Assembly (NCBI GenBank): GCA_023898485.1
Contig: CP060225.1
Location: 1-64,000, forward strand
Direction of reading: 5' to 3'
DNA length: 64,000 bases
Source: Candidatus Peribacteria bacterium
Lineage (GTDB): Bacteria; Patescibacteriota; Gracilibacteria; Absconditabacterales; Absconditicoccaceae
Shown here: positions 10,524 through 21,199 of the stretch, piece by piece
How the letters are laid out: each line of letters starts with the position of its first letter
Numbering within the stretch: the first letter of the stretch is position 1
The notes under the pieces: generated by a model
What the model was told of the DNA's origin: nothing
Seen by the model: only the letters and a program-made list of their open reading frames with translations
Database searches by the model: none
Translations under genes and position numbers: made by a program

Positions 10524-11117
10524 ATGCCCATCCAATCTGCCAAGTTTATAAAAAGTGCCTACAAACCTAACCAAAGCCCCGAAGAGAGATATCCCGAGAT
10601 CATCATCACTGGTAGGTCCAATGTAGGCAAATCCAGCCTAATCAATGCACTCACTGGACGCAAAGAACTTGCCAAGGTCGGTAAGAAACCAGGAAAGACT
10701 ACCCTGATCAATTTTTTCCTCATCGATGAGGAGCGATATCTCGTCGACTTCCCTGGCTATGGCTATGCGAAGAAATCGAAGGCTCAGAGATCAGCCTGGC
10801 TCGACATGATGCAAGACTACCTCACTCGCAAAAACGATATCGTCGATATCCTCGTCCTGATCAATAGCCATCTACCACTCCAAGACACCGATCAGACGTT
10901 TTTGGAGTTGCTCGTGGATGCGGGTCTGCCTTTTTCGATTGTCCTGACCAAGACGGATAAAGTCAATCAATCAGCCCTCCATCACCATACCATCGCCCTA
11001 AAAGCGTTCGTCTCCTGACTCGGTAGAGAAAATATCAAAATCATACATACTTCATCTGTCAAATCACGCGGCACCGAGAAAGTGCTCGATTATATTCGCC
11101 AACAAATCATAACGTAA
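10524..11117 (+). CDS. engB: ribosome biogenesis GTPase EngB (YihA/YsxC)
   Basis: 197-aa small GTPase acting in 50S assembly. G1 is GRSNVGKSSL (residues 30-39), G2/switch I PGKTTLINF, G3 DFPGYGYA, and G4 LTKTDK near 142; the order and spacing are those of EngB. One TGA after AFVS is read as Gly and restores the C-terminal 33 residues (G5 region TSSVKSRG). A hairpin terminator follows. Confidence 0.93.
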
Positions 11118-11145
11118 TGATATCATAATCATCATATTAACTGTC

Positions 11146-11178
11146 AATCTCTTCTCATGTCTCAAGGGGAGATTTTTC
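11146..11178 (+). terminator. terminator after engB
   Basis: AATCTC (11146-11151) pairs with GAGATT (11169-11174), followed by TTTCG on the plus strand, 29 bp after the engB stop. Confidence 0.55.
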
Positions 11179-11238
11179 GTATTATATAACAATTTTCCTA
11201 TCATAAGATGGAGTATTTTACTGACTCATATACCTCCG

Positions 11239-12696
11239 ATGTATAGGCGACTATTGGTCATTGTCCTCGCTATATACAGCATCCACACTACGCTTGGTGT
11301 GATAGTTTTTGCAGCAGAAAAAACATCATCAGAAGATATGCAGTCCATCACCGTCACTAACGAGTTAGTTATCCAAAAGCAAACAGGAGAGACTAAAAAA
11401 GCCACACTCCCGAGGGGAACGACTATCACCACAGTGAGCAGTGATCCTATTGCTATGACAGATATTGCCATCAATAATACTATTTCTAGACCATTCCCTG
11501 GATCTAGTATCGCATCATTTCATTTTGGTATCACAGACAAGCATCTGGTCTTCTCGCAGCCTGTTCGTCTCGATATACCCGTCACCAGTCCTGATGGCAC
11601 AGAACTCAATGTCTTCGTCTATCATACAGGTGATGAGTCATACAGCCAAGTCGGTCTGACTTCTTCTTCGAATGCGCAATGTCTTGCCAATGGATCAGCG
11701 AGCAAAGACCCCACTACTTCTATCGTACAAAATGGTATGATCACTGTATATACCTGTGGTGCATCTGATTTTGTAGTTAGCCCTATCCCTGTAGTAGATT
11801 TTGTCGATAATAGTACACTTAATAAAATCATCCCTGTGACTACACTCGATACAGGAGGAGAAAATATTATCACCAGTGTCACTGCAACCATCGATTTTCG
11901 ATCTATCGCTGGCACCAATCCTGCAAATCCAAGTAATGGAAAAAGTAATAGTAGTCAGCTATCATTCCGTCTCACATCACCATCAGGGACAACTATTTCT
12001 CTCCTGAATGCTAATACATACAACAATGCTAAAGCAAATCGTGTTACAGTTGTATTTGATGATCTTGCTTCCACTATTATCTCCTGAAAACCAACAGCTG
12101 GTACATATCTTCCCGCCCAGCCACTTAGCACATTCAATGGCACCAATGCTCTTGGAAACTGGATATTCTCTGTCACTGATAATACGATAGGAGATGGTAT
12201 GATACTCTATAGTGTTAATCTTCATTTTATCACACAAGCAACAGTTGGTACTATTGCGCTTCATTCATCTAGTGTGATAGATCTTTGATTGTATCAGCCA
12301 CAGATTATAGATCAAATTATTACAAAAACTCTTACTGGTGCTTTTGGTGTTAGTGATACTGTTGGTAGTAATACTGGTCGATATACTACGCTACAGGCAT
12401 CGGATATGATTGGTTTGAATGATACTATTGCAGCTAGCAATTTGGCTATCTCTCATCCATGAGCTATAGTAGTTGCCTCAGGAACAGTTAACCCTCGCGT
12501 CGTTTTTGGTACATGAATTCAGTCAGGATATGTTTCTCTTACCAATCCTGTTACATATCTCATGAGAGCCACGGCACCCAATAGTGGTGTCACGGGATCA
12601 TATACTACTAATCCATCATTTCGTTTTACAATCCCTGCATTTCAATCGCCTAGCAACTATACAGGCGTTATTACTTATACTTTGTATAGCTACTAG
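11239..12696 (+). CDS. secreted surface protein with proprotein-convertase P-domain
   Basis: 485-aa exported protein. Residues 1-28 form a signal peptide (LLVIVLAIYSIHTTLGVIVFA). Residues 205-340 resemble a P/Homo B domain, the beta-sandwich found after subtilisin-like proteases: LTSPSGTTISLL, then PAQPLSTFNGTNALGNW and FSVTDNTIGDG. No protease domain is present, so it may be a surface or adhesion module. The C-terminal 140 residues are Ser/Thr-rich beta-type sequence. Four TGA codons are read as Gly (one in SGKPTAG within the P-domain). Confidence 0.7.
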
Positions 12697-12777
12697 TGAT
12701 TATTGATGTTTGAGAACATCTTTTGTTCATAATCATTGGATGGTGATTTTGTCTCAATATCACTGTTGATGTGTTTG

Positions 12778-12796
12778 GTGGCATGCAACATGCCAC
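12778..12796. other. perfect hairpin between convergent genes
   Basis: GTGGCATG and CATGCCAC form a perfect 8-bp stem with a 3-base loop in the gap between the P-domain gene and ftsX. There is no clear U-tract on either side, so a terminator role is uncertain. Confidence 0.35.
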
Positions 12797-12804
12797 AGGT
12801 GTGT

Positions 12805-13737
12805 CTAATGATTTATTTTAGCAATGAGCCTCCTGGTATAGAGATTGGCTAGTGCCCACCCAAGCGCAATGAGAGCTGCGAGTTCTAGTAATAAGAAACT
12901 ACTTACAAAACTTTTGTATTGATGCAGTGATGCATATAGATCAATCCCTAGTAGCTGTAGTAGGTAGTGGTGTAGTATAGCTATGCTGATGCTACTGAGT
13001 ATGATCATGATCACAAATCCTCCAACAAGCAAGAGAGATGTAGTGATTATAAATGGTCCAGTGATCTGACTATAGTACGCTCCGAGTAATTTCTTGATTT
13101 GTATGGTTTTATGGAAGTTTGCAAATTTACTTTTGAGCATGTAGAGCAGGAAGGTGATAATCCCCACTAGAAGTACTGCAATGATTACACTAGAAGTGCC
13201 CATGACAAGATACCCTAGGTTGATAGCAGTTAAATTTCTTTGTTCTTGTTCTTTGAAGGTTGTAGGATTTCTTACATCAGTGATATTGGTGATAATGTCT
13301 CTGTAATCGATAAGAATCTTTTTGAGTGAAATTAGTTCTTCTTCATTCTCAAAAATAACATTGAGTGTAGCAGGAAGAGGATTACCAATGCCGTATTCAT
13401 CGAACTTCTTTATGAGATCTCTATTATTATTACCAAAGAGTGTAGAAAGTGCAGCATCCTTATCTTTGAAGGATGTTTCTAATCCTGCAGCTTGGAGTTC
13501 ATCTTGTAGTGCAATAACCTGAGCATAGATAGCATCCTTATTGTCGGGATCATCTATAATATAAAAATACATCCCTAATTTGTTATTGAGTGTGTGTGCA
13601 AGTTCCTTTGCTCCGAGTCATATTCCCGCAAAGAGGTTAAGTGATGTGAGTAAGAATCCTATTAGAATACTAATCCACACAAATTCTATTCGTGAAGATT
13701 TGATGATATGGCGTACATCGTGCCAAAAGACAGACAT
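12805..13737 (-). CDS. ftsX: cell division ABC permease FtsX
   Basis: 310-aa membrane protein. An N-terminal helix (about 22-45), an extracytoplasmic domain of about 110 residues (MYFYIIDDPDNKDAI...), then three helices (about 185-300) give the FtsX topology. In known bacteria FtsX with the ATPase FtsE links divisome state to peptidoglycan hydrolases. The true N-terminus lies 55 residues upstream of the fragment visible in the standard code because a TGA (GIGLG) is read as Gly. No ftsE is adjacent; a TPR gene lies 26 bp upstream instead. Confidence 0.82.
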
Positions 13738-13763
13738 GGGTGATGATATAGTTAGTGAGATAA

Positions 13764-14411
13764 TTATTGATGCGTTTCTTGTTTTTTCTTTTTGAGTTTG
13801 TGAGTGATGAGGTCTGATGAGAGGTATTCATCAAATAGATTAATCTTTTCGTCATAATAGGCTATGGTTTTATCGAAGACCATTAGTTCGTCACGAGAGG
13901 TGTGGTAGTATTTTATCATGGTACGTGCTTTACTTATCTGGCGCTCTAAGAGTGAGAGCTCGATTATATTATAAATAATCTCTGCATCAAGTGTATTGAT
14001 GTCATATGCCACATCTAATAGATACATACCCTTTTCTCTATTTCCATACCGATATTGGCTGATGCCAAATGCTCTTACAATTTCATGGTTGGTAAAGTCA
14101 GTAAGTTCATTGGCGCGCTTTAGGTGTCTGATTGCCTCTCTTCGTTGTAATTTTTCCATCGCTAGGACACCCTTGACATAGAGTGCCATGGGATCTTCTT
14201 CTCCCTTTGTACTATTGAGAAAATCGACAGCTTTCTCGGCCATATCAATCTCACCACGACGATAATTGATGTCAGCAATTTGTAACAAAGCTTCTTCGTT
14301 GGTTGGATCTTTCGCGAGATATTTGTTGATGAGAGCAATAGCATCACCCCATTGTCCTGTCGCTTTGAGTGATTCCAGTTGTTGATGTGCTTCATATGGT
14401 ATGTATGTCAT
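13764..14411 (-). CDS. TPR-repeat protein
   Basis: 215-aa soluble protein made of tetratricopeptide-like helix pairs: GDAIALINKYLAKDPTNEEA, then EEALLQIADINYRRGEIDMAE and a third around LYVKGVLAMEKLQRREAI. It probably acts as a protein-protein scaffold. The start at 14411 (MTYIPYEAHQQL) is preferred over 14492, which would add an unlikely hydrophobic tail. It precedes ftsX by 26 bp, which suggests a shared transcript. Confidence 0.75.
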   Translation of the reverse strand: MTYIPYEAHQQLESLKATGQWGDAIALINKYLAKDPTNEEALLQIADINYRRGEIDMAEKAVDFLNSTKGEEDPMALYVKGVLAMEKLQRREAIRHLKRANELTDFTNHEIVRAFGISQYRYGNREKGMYLLDVAYDINTLDAEIIYNIIELSLLERQISKARTMIKYYHTSRDELMVFDKTIAYYDEKINLFDEYLSSDLITHKLKKKKQETHQ

Positions 14412-14527
14412 AGGGTTTGGACAATAGAGAACTATAAAGCTTTGGAAGATTATGTTATAGTATATTACTTTACCTTCTCTTTTCCAAATCAAGAAATTGC
14501 CAGACGCCTCTTGGGCGTGACATTTGC

Positions 14528-15538
14528 CTACAAATGTATCACATGATGGACAATGTTTTTTTGTTTTATATAGCTATCTGCCATATACCTACGGAACCAC
14601 GTTCTTTGTTTTTTTGCGAGATAGTGTGTATTGCGTTTGATGAGTTCTTCTGCTTTTTCTCTATTGTATTCTCCATGAAGATAGGCGATTATTTCTTTAT
14701 AACCGATTCATTGCATGGATTGTAGCTGTGGACTGTATCACTGATCTAGGAGCCACTGTGTCTCTTCTATTAATCATCCATTTAACATGCTACGGATTCT
14801 TGTATTGATCAGTTTGTTAGTGTCTTCTTTTTCTCTCCGGAGCCCCAACATAAGCAATGGCCGACGAGGTGGGCGAGGAGCCATCCACGCTGTTTTGGTC
14901 TGACCTGTTTTTTGATAAATTTCGAGAGCTCTAATAATAAATCTTATATTGGATGGTGGGTGTTTGGCTGCCTCTTCTGGATCGATAGCATGTAGGCGTT
15001 GCCATAAGATTCATTGGTAACTTTTTTCCTCTTCTTCCCATTGTTTTCTTAGCGCCCAGTCTGCTGCGACACTAGGCATGTGAAAATTTTTATAAATAGT
15101 ATCTATGTAGAGTCATGTTCCACCTACGATAAATGGTTTGTGATTCTTTGTGATAATATCGTCAATAATAGTTGTGCTATTGTGTTGTCGCTCTCCTGCG
15201 GTATAGGTTTCATCTGGATTGATAATATCGATTTGATGATGAGGGATATACTGACGAATTTCTGATGATATTTTGTCCGTTGCGATGTCCATGTGGCGAA
15301 ATATCTGTCTACTGTCAGCACTTATTATTTCTATAGGAAAATCTTGAGCCAGATCTACACTGAGTCCTGTCTTTCCGGTTGCGGTTGCACCTCGTATGAT
15401 TACAACTCATTGAGGGTATTGATCATAGAAGGAGTTAATGATATGTTTTGCTGTCACAGGTGGTAATAGATAACAAAAATATTGTTGTTTATTTATTAAA
15501 TATTCTTTCTTTTGAGCATTTTGAGTAAATCAGACCAT
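14528..15538 (-). CDS. miaA: tRNA dimethylallyltransferase MiaA
   Basis: 336-aa enzyme that prenylates A37 of tRNAs reading UNN codons. P-loop GATATGKT near residue 52, SADSRQIFRHMDIATDK (substrate-binding loop), VGGTGLYIDTIY, and the C-terminal NTHYLAKKQRTWFRR typical of MiaA are all present. Seven or so TGA codons are read as Gly, including the second Gly of GGTG (15113-15115), so the gene is almost invisible in the standard code. The start overlaps the small upstream gene by 43 bp. The N-terminus is about 40 residues longer than usual, so a later start is possible. Confidence 0.9.
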
Positions 15539-15675
15539 GTATTGCTAATAGTTTCCAATACGCGTGATCTAGAGAGATTGGTGATTATATCTCCTGTTAT
15601 TGTAAGTGTGTCTTTTTGTTCCCTACTTGTAAGTGTATCGGTTTTATGCTCCACCTCTGAATTACTATTACTCAT
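15496..15675 (-). CDS. small hypothetical protein overlapping miaA
   Basis: 59-aa hydrophilic frame (MSNSNSEVEHKTD...) that ends with LLKMLKRKNI. It overlaps the proposed miaA start by 43 bp in another frame. No family recognised; it is kept because it fills the gap between mscL and miaA with a proper ATG. Confidence 0.4.
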   Translation of the reverse strand: MSNSNSEVEHKTDTLTSREQKDTLTITGDIITNLSRSRVLETISNTWSDLLKMLKRKNI

Positions 15676-15725
15676 AGTCTTATATATGGTTAATATTAAA
15701 TATTTTTTCAGCTATTCTAGTATTA

Positions 15726-16157
15726 TTACTTCTTGAGAACGTCTCTAATCTCTTGTAACACTTCTAGCTCAGTTGGACCTGCTACTACTTGTTCTTTGAT
15801 TTCCTCCTTGTGCTTAAGAGTATTAATCCCTTTCACTAAGAAGAATAATGTTATTGCTATAATGAGGAAGGCGATTAGTGCGTTGATAAAATTTCCATAT
15901 GCTAAGATAGGTGCGCCAGCAGCAACTGCATCACTGAGTGTTGTGTATTTTTCCTCTCCTCATAATTGGATGAAAAGATTAGAAAAATCAGGAGCCTTGA
16001 AGATACCAGATACTATAGGCATCATGATATCATTGACTAATGATTGGACAATGGTTCCGAATGCACCACCAATGATGATACCTATGGCCATATCTATCAT
16101 ATTACCCTTGATGGCAAACTCTTTGAATTCTTTTAGCATAGTGATTAGTTGTGGCAT
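15726..16157 (-). CDS. mscL: large-conductance mechanosensitive channel MscL
   Basis: 143-aa channel with two helices. [20 protein letters not shown] and [18 protein letters not shown] are the MscL N-terminal signature; the second helix lies at [19 protein letters not shown]. The cytoplasmic bundle ends in [10 protein letters not shown]. One TGA (15958-15960) is read as Gly in the periplasmic loop. Functions as an emergency valve on hypo-osmotic shock. Confidence 0.93.
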
Positions 16158-16328
16158 TGTTTAAAAATACTTATGCGATGTATCATGTATTTTGTGATCA
16201 TTATTACAAGACTTTTTTATTGTAATTTGAGTATTGTTTTTATTGACTTGCAAAACAAAATCTATTTGGTATCATTTTCTATACTGTTTGTTGAAGGTTT
16301 TTACTTTAGAAATTATGAATAGATATAG

Positions 16329-17522
16329 ATGTGATGAGAGCGATGAATATTGTATATAAGAAGTGTTGCATGAGCAGCGCTGTTGTCATGAATTTTGCTG
16401 TCTGGTTGCGTAGACAAAACTAAAAATAGTGTCAAGCAAACTTTAGAACAGACAAGTGATACTTTATGAGTATCGCATATATGATGAATTGAGCCAGCAC
16501 AAGATGGTACCATAGTTATTATACATGGAGTAGAAGTGCCGCTGGATCGATCGCCTACCTTTGTATTTGATGTGGATGAAATTGAAGAAAATCCTCTGAA
16601 CATGAAAGGTATTTATCATACATTACCGTCCATGCTGGGGGTTAATCAGTGGGAAGATATTATAAGGATTTTTAATGAAAAAGAAACACTGTCTGACGTT
16701 GCGATTCAAAATTTTAGAAAAGCGAATATTGCTAATCTAGTAAAAGATTCTCTTATTGCATCGGACTTGTTTATTCCTCGTATTCATCCACTACTACAGA
16801 CCATTGTTCCAGCATCTATAGAAGATTTCGCAATACAGTTTCCAGAACAACTTGAACATCTTACTGGTGAGCCATCGTTGATGATTGTAACTAAATATCA
16901 TGGTCAATATGTAAGACTTCATTATATAGGTGGTACACTTTACCAGGCAGACTATGTGTGTCCTTGATGACCTCTAGGGCATACGCCTGAGTGAGAATTT
17001 TTTATCACCAATAAACAGAAGAATAGAAAATCAGATAAGTACAATAATTCTCCCATGGCATATGCAATTAGCATACTTGAAAGTCGTGGTGTCTACAGTC
17101 ACCATAGTAATGATGTCAATAAAGATCCAAGCTCTCATGGTTGTATCAGAGCAACAGCCCCATGAGCTAAGTTGGCATATGAGACGACAATATCTCTTAT
17201 GGATATTATTAATGCGATGAATATTACTGAAAAAAGATACTTTTACCAATGACAAGAGGTTGATCTTGACACATTTAATATAGTATTACCCACTGATTCA
17301 GAAAATATCAAAAAGGAGAAAAATCGTAAAAGAGGTGATGCATCATATTACTTTAGTAGTGAAGACTGATCTGGGGTAGTATATGTGAGGACAAATTATG
17401 ATTGATCTCAGGATAATTTTCGCATATATGAGAAGCATGGCATTGTTCCATTGGTTGATCTTGAGCCAGACTTTGATCACGCTATTCATGGCACTGTAGT
17501 TGTGATATTTGGTCTCTACTAA
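16329..17522 (+). CDS. L,D-transpeptidase (YkuD) lipoprotein
   Basis: 397-aa envelope protein. The N-terminus after M-G-G-E-R is a lipoprotein signal with lipobox LLSGC (Cys near residue 29). Residues 170-270 hold an L,D-transpeptidase domain: HSNDVNKDP then SHGCIRA with the catalytic Cys, and an upstream His. It should crosslink peptidoglycan 3-3 or attach proteins. A stop codon lies immediately upstream of the ATG at 16329, supporting this start. Many TGA codons are read as Gly, including several in the signal peptide, so a standard caller would find only a central piece. Confidence 0.83.
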
Positions 17523-17537
17523 AACTACAATAGTGGT

Positions 17538-17755
17538 ATGAAGAAAATACTTACTTTACTTGCAACGGTACTCATTTTCTCTACACTGGGAGCATCTTTT
17601 GATTTATCCAAGCTGATTGATGAATATCTACGTCCTCGACCGATATACTGCAAACTATTACAAACTTGATGCTGTCGACCCAGATCAACTTGAAAAAATG
17701 TTTGCCAAAGATTTTGTCGTTTTCGACTATGACGAAAGATGAACTTCTAAAACAT
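17538..17755 (+). other. signal-peptide-like frame overlapping the PSP1 gene start
   Basis: A frame starting MKKILTLLATVLIFSTLGA has a typical Sec signal followed by SFDLSKLIDEYLRP. It then runs out of phase across the start of the PSP1 gene (17620) with Cys/Arg-rich sequence unlike a protein. It could be the remnant of an exported-protein gene, or chance. Confidence 0.3.
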
Positions 17756-18537
17756 CTATCGGACAGTATTTGGGGTACAATATCGATGATAGTTTGACGA
17801 GATCAGGGACGTTTACTCGCTCACTTGCTGGCAAAGAGCTTGATCTTTTTCACGAAAAACAAGCACGAGCCCTCGAACAGTTTCCCCTTTTCAAAAAGGA
17901 ATTCAAAGCATCATTCGATGGATCCAAACCAGTGACGGCAAGATATCAAATTTTCACTCATCAGACTTATTTCTACTTCTACTCAGAACAGAGATATGTG
18001 TTCGGTGATTTTGTCCGCAATTTTCAGCAGAAGATAGGGACATCGGTCTTTTTCTTCCAGGTCGGATCCAGAGATATGGTGAGACTTTCTCATGTGGTGG
18101 ATGAATGGCTGGATGTCGATGGTCGTCCACTGCATTATAGCTACACATGGCCACTTCCAAGTATTGAAATAGAAGATATCGTGATGCAGTGACTAGAGTG
18201 ACGTGATATCGAACGCCTCAAAGACCGATCAGGCAGACTCAAATGCAGTATGATCTACGAAAGAAATACTTATATCGATGAGCTCAAAAACTATCCAGCC
18301 AAAGGCCAAACGGTGAAGATTAAAAATTATGAAGGTAACTATGTGCCAGCTCAGTGCCAATCCGTCAATATCAATACAGCAGAAGTGTTTGTGAGGATGA
18401 CTGATGGGATACCAGTGAGACTGCCGCTAGATGAGGTAGTTCGATCTCCAGAAGAGAAACAAAGACTCACCGCCGCAAACCACAAAGACACCGATACTAG
18501 AAAAAATTATTGACATAAGAGACCAAGATCTGCATAA
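17620..18537 (+). CDS. PSP1-domain protein (RicT/YaaT-like)
   Basis: 305-aa soluble protein. The C-terminal part (residues 150-270) fits the PSP1 domain: RDIERLKDRSGRLKCSMIYE, then YPAKGQTVKIKNYEG. The RicT/YaaT relatives act in RNA processing and cell regulation, with Cys residues that bind an Fe-S cluster; here only one Cys is seen in the RLKC motif, so cluster binding is doubtful. Four TGA codons are read as Gly. The stop is at 18535-18537, beyond the TGA at 18511. Confidence 0.65.
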
Positions 18538-18571
18538 TGCAGGGATTATTTTACCTCAATAGTGTGAAGTG

Positions 18572-19528
18572 ATGATAGAAAATTTTACCTTGGTACATGC
18601 GGAACTCGCCATCGTGGGGATTATCGTATTGTTGGTAGTGATCCAGCTGATGTTGCGATTCGTGGCATGGATGCACCGTCTCCAAGACCGCATGATCGTC
18701 AAGAAAAAACTCAAGATCAAAGAACAACGCAAACAGGAGAAACAAGCACAACACAGTAAATCATACGATGATGAGTCTGAAGATGTTTTGGAAAAATTTG
18801 CTGGACTTGTCAAACCTGATGGTGATGATGATAATTTTTCCGAACAGACGACGATGCAAGAAGAACTCCTGATAGCGTCTATCGACATCGATGAGGATGT
18901 GACACCAGAGCAACAAGAAACACCCACGCCGGAAAAGGCTGATATCACCCTTGAACAAAAGAGAATATTCAAACACCAAGATGATCTCGATAAGCTCCGC
19001 ACCGAAGCACTCCGTGCCAAAGAAAAAGGTCAAATCGATATCTATGAGAAAAAACTGATCGAAGGACTATCACTAGAGCCAGAGTATCCAGAGTTTTTGA
19101 CATTGTTGGCAGATCACTATTTCCATACCAACCACTACAAGAGAGCGTTATCATTATTGAAACGTTTGCTCGACTCAGACAAAACAAACCACAGAGCGAT
19201 GCGACAGATGGGTGAGATCTATCTCTCTCACGGTGATATCAAAACAGCCGAAATCATGATCGAACAAGCTGTCAAATACCAACAAAACAATCCAAGATAC
19301 CTCTATTCACTCGTGGATATCAAATACAACACCGACAAAGTCGATGATGCTATCTACCTTATGGAGCGTATCCTCAAACTTCGCCCCACCAATGTCGAAT
19401 ATCTGGTCGCGACAGCGATGCTCTATGAACAGAAGGAGGATTTTGATCGCGCAAGAAGGTATTATGCTACGATATTAGAATACGACCCAGATAACCATAC
19501 TGCCAAGCATAAACTGAAAGAATTGTAG
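18572..19528 (+). CDS. membrane-anchored TPR protein
   Basis: 318-aa protein. One N-terminal helix (AELAIVGIIVLLVVIQLML), a basic Lys/Arg/Gln-rich stretch, an acidic linker, then four or five TPR units in residues 165-318 (PEFLTLLADHYFHTNHYKRA, RAMRQMGEIYLSHGDIKTA and similar). Likely a scaffold on the cytoplasmic face. No internal TGA. ATG at 18572 is preferred to the GTG 3 bp earlier. It follows the PSP1 gene by 34 bp and ends at a period-10 repeat array. Confidence 0.75.
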   Translation: MIENFTLVHAELAIVGIIVLLVVIQLMLRFVAWMHRLQDRMIVKKKLKIKEQRKQEKQAQHSKSYDDESEDVLEKFAGLVKPDGDDDNFSEQTTMQEELLIASIDIDEDVTPEQQETPTPEKADITLEQKRIFKHQDDLDKLRTEALRAKEKGQIDIYEKKLIEGLSLEPEYPEFLTLLADHYFHTNHYKRALSLLKRLLDSDKTNHRAMRQMGEIYLSHGDIKTAEIMIEQAVKYQQNNPRYLYSLVDIKYNTDKVDDAIYLMERILKLRPTNVEYLVATAMLYEQKEDFDRARRYYATILEYDPDNHTAKHKLKEL

Positions 19529-19572
19529 CAGGATAGTGGCAAATAGTAACAAATTGTAGCAAATCGTTACAG
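19523..19572 (+). repeat. array of five degenerate 10-bp repeats (C)
   Basis: Five consecutive 10-bp units, starting in the last codons of the TPR gene: TTGTAGCAGG, ATAGTGGCAA, ATAGTAACAA, ATTGTAGCAA, ATCGTTACAG. This is the clearest of the three arrays; compare 5800-5843 and 6408-6446. Confidence 0.65.
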
Positions 19573-19621
19573 ATTATTTATTATCCTTGATTACCTTTTA
19601 TCATCCTCTCTCATCCTTTCC

Positions 19622-19855
19622 ATGAAATATAGCAAAACAACCAAAATAGTCACCATAGTTGTGATACTAATCTTTCTTTTTGCCACTTTTGGTGTGGTAG
19701 TGATGTATCTCGTGACGCCTACCCAGCAAGTTGCTCAAGAACTCACGCCTGATATGATAGAAGTCACACAGCCTACCGTCACTGCAGAAGTAGATACGGA
19801 CACATCACTCCTCGATGATTCATTGGCACCTATGACGGGCACTGTAACTGAATAA
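19622..19855 (+). CDS. small single-pass membrane protein
   Basis: 77-aa protein with one N-terminal helix (IVTIVVILIFLFATFGVVVMYL) and a short acidic Thr/Asp-rich outer tail ending GTVTE. No family recognised. No internal TGA. It is separated by 24 bp from the AlaRS-like gene, so the two may share a transcript. Confidence 0.5.
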   Translation: MKYSKTTKIVTIVVILIFLFATFGVVVMYLVTPTQQVAQELTPDMIEVTQPTVTAEVDTDTSLLDDSLAPMTGTVTE

Positions 19856-19879
19856 TTTACCGATACTACCGCACATCAG

Positions 19880-20797
19880 ATGAAAATATCCGTCAACCAA
19901 CCACAAAGATATGCGAAGATGAGAGCTCACACAGCGACTCATTTGCTCCATGCTGCTTTGGGAAAAATCTTGGGTCAGACCAAACAAGAAGGTTCGCTCG
20001 TAGACGAAGATTACCTCCGTTTCGACTTCGCTACCAAAGAGAGTCTATCTATTGATCAGATTACTGAGATAGAGGATATCATCAATGATCAGATAGTCCA
20101 AGCACTTCCCATCTCTGTCCAAGAGATGTCACTCGAGGATGCCAAACAGACAGGAGCGAAGATGTTTTTCGGTGACAAGTACGGTGCGGTTGTCAGAGTA
20201 GTGACCATTGGGGATGGGTTTTCTACCGAACTCTGTGGAGGTACCCATGTGACCAATACTCGTGAGATCGGAGCTTTTGTCATCATTGGGCAGGAAGCAG
20301 TCGCATCAGGTGTCAAGCGTATCACCGCTTACACTGGTCCCAAAGTAGCTACCTATGCTCAAGAAAAACAGCACATGATTGATGCAACTATGAAAGAGGT
20401 TGGAGTAGTGAGTGAATCACAACTTCTGCCCAAAATCCAAAAAATCCTCACCGAACAGAAAGAGCAGGCGAGTGTGATTGAATCTCTGAAGGCAAAACTA
20501 GTCGGAGGAGTTTTACAAACTATTGATCTGACTCCCAATGGAGTGTTCGATAGCATCATCGCTACTGATGACTATCCAGACTTACAATGACTGAGCATCA
20601 AAACGATCGCCACTGAAGCGAGAGCTATTTTTTCTGACAAAACCATATTACTCTACGATACAGAAGGAACCTTCGCTCTCCTCGCACTTGGAAATGTTTC
20701 CGCCAAAGATATCGCTCGCGACCTCTGAATGAAAGGATGATGATCCGATGAATTAGTGCAGTGACGTGACGCTGATATAATTTCCAAAATTTCATAA
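19880..20797 (+). CDS. free-standing editing and C-terminal half of alanyl-tRNA synthetase
   Basis: 305-aa protein equivalent to the AlaRS region after the catalytic core. The editing (tRNA_SAD) domain has HTATHLLHAAL and CGGTHV, the four zinc/water-site residues; KMFFGDKYG and VRVVTIG match AlaRS. A coiled linker and a C-Ala (DHHA1-type) domain follow with KGGGSDELVQG. Five TGA codons in the last 70 residues are read as Gly. No aminoacylation domain lies upstream: the neighbour is a 77-aa membrane protein. It may be a trans-editing AlaX-like factor, or the second subunit of a split AlaRS. Confidence 0.8.
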
Positions 20798-20842
20798 AGA
20801 AAAGCTCACCTAACTTATAGGGAGCTCACTTTCTGTTTATTA

Positions 20843-21199
20843 TTACTTTTTTTCTGGTCTCATGATCTTTTCTATGACTACCGTTTTGTAGTTATAATAA
20901 CTTCCACCATGTAATGTGGAGTCAGAACCTCTCCAGAAATCTGTGAAACCTTCTTGATCGCTGACGCGAGTACCATCATTATTAATTTTCCATGGATCCT
21001 TCAGGTCACCAAATTTTTTAATAAAGATAGTATCTCCTTCTTGATAAAGTTGAGCAGTCTCTTCATCTAAGATATCAGGAAGGACTATGATAGATTGATC
21101 GCTAACAACGCGAGTTCTTAAATCAACCTTATCTTGATCACTGTTATCGCAAGAAACAAACATGAAGGAGATGGCTAAAAGAAACGATAATTTTTCCAT
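20843..21199 (-). CDS. small lipoprotein
   Basis: 118-aa protein. MEKLSFLLAISFMFVSC is a lipoprotein signal with the acylated Cys at 17. The mature part is hydrophilic (VDLRTRVVSDQ, GGSYYNYKTVV) with no recognised domain. It is transcribed against murD, with about 220 bp between their starts holding promoters. No internal TGA. Confidence 0.65.
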   Translation of the reverse strand: MEKLSFLLAISFMFVSCDNSDQDKVDLRTRVVSDQSIIVLPDILDEETAQLYQEGDTIFIKKFGDLKDPWKINNDGTRVSDQEGFTDFWRGSDSTLHGGSYYNYKTVVIEKIMRPEKK

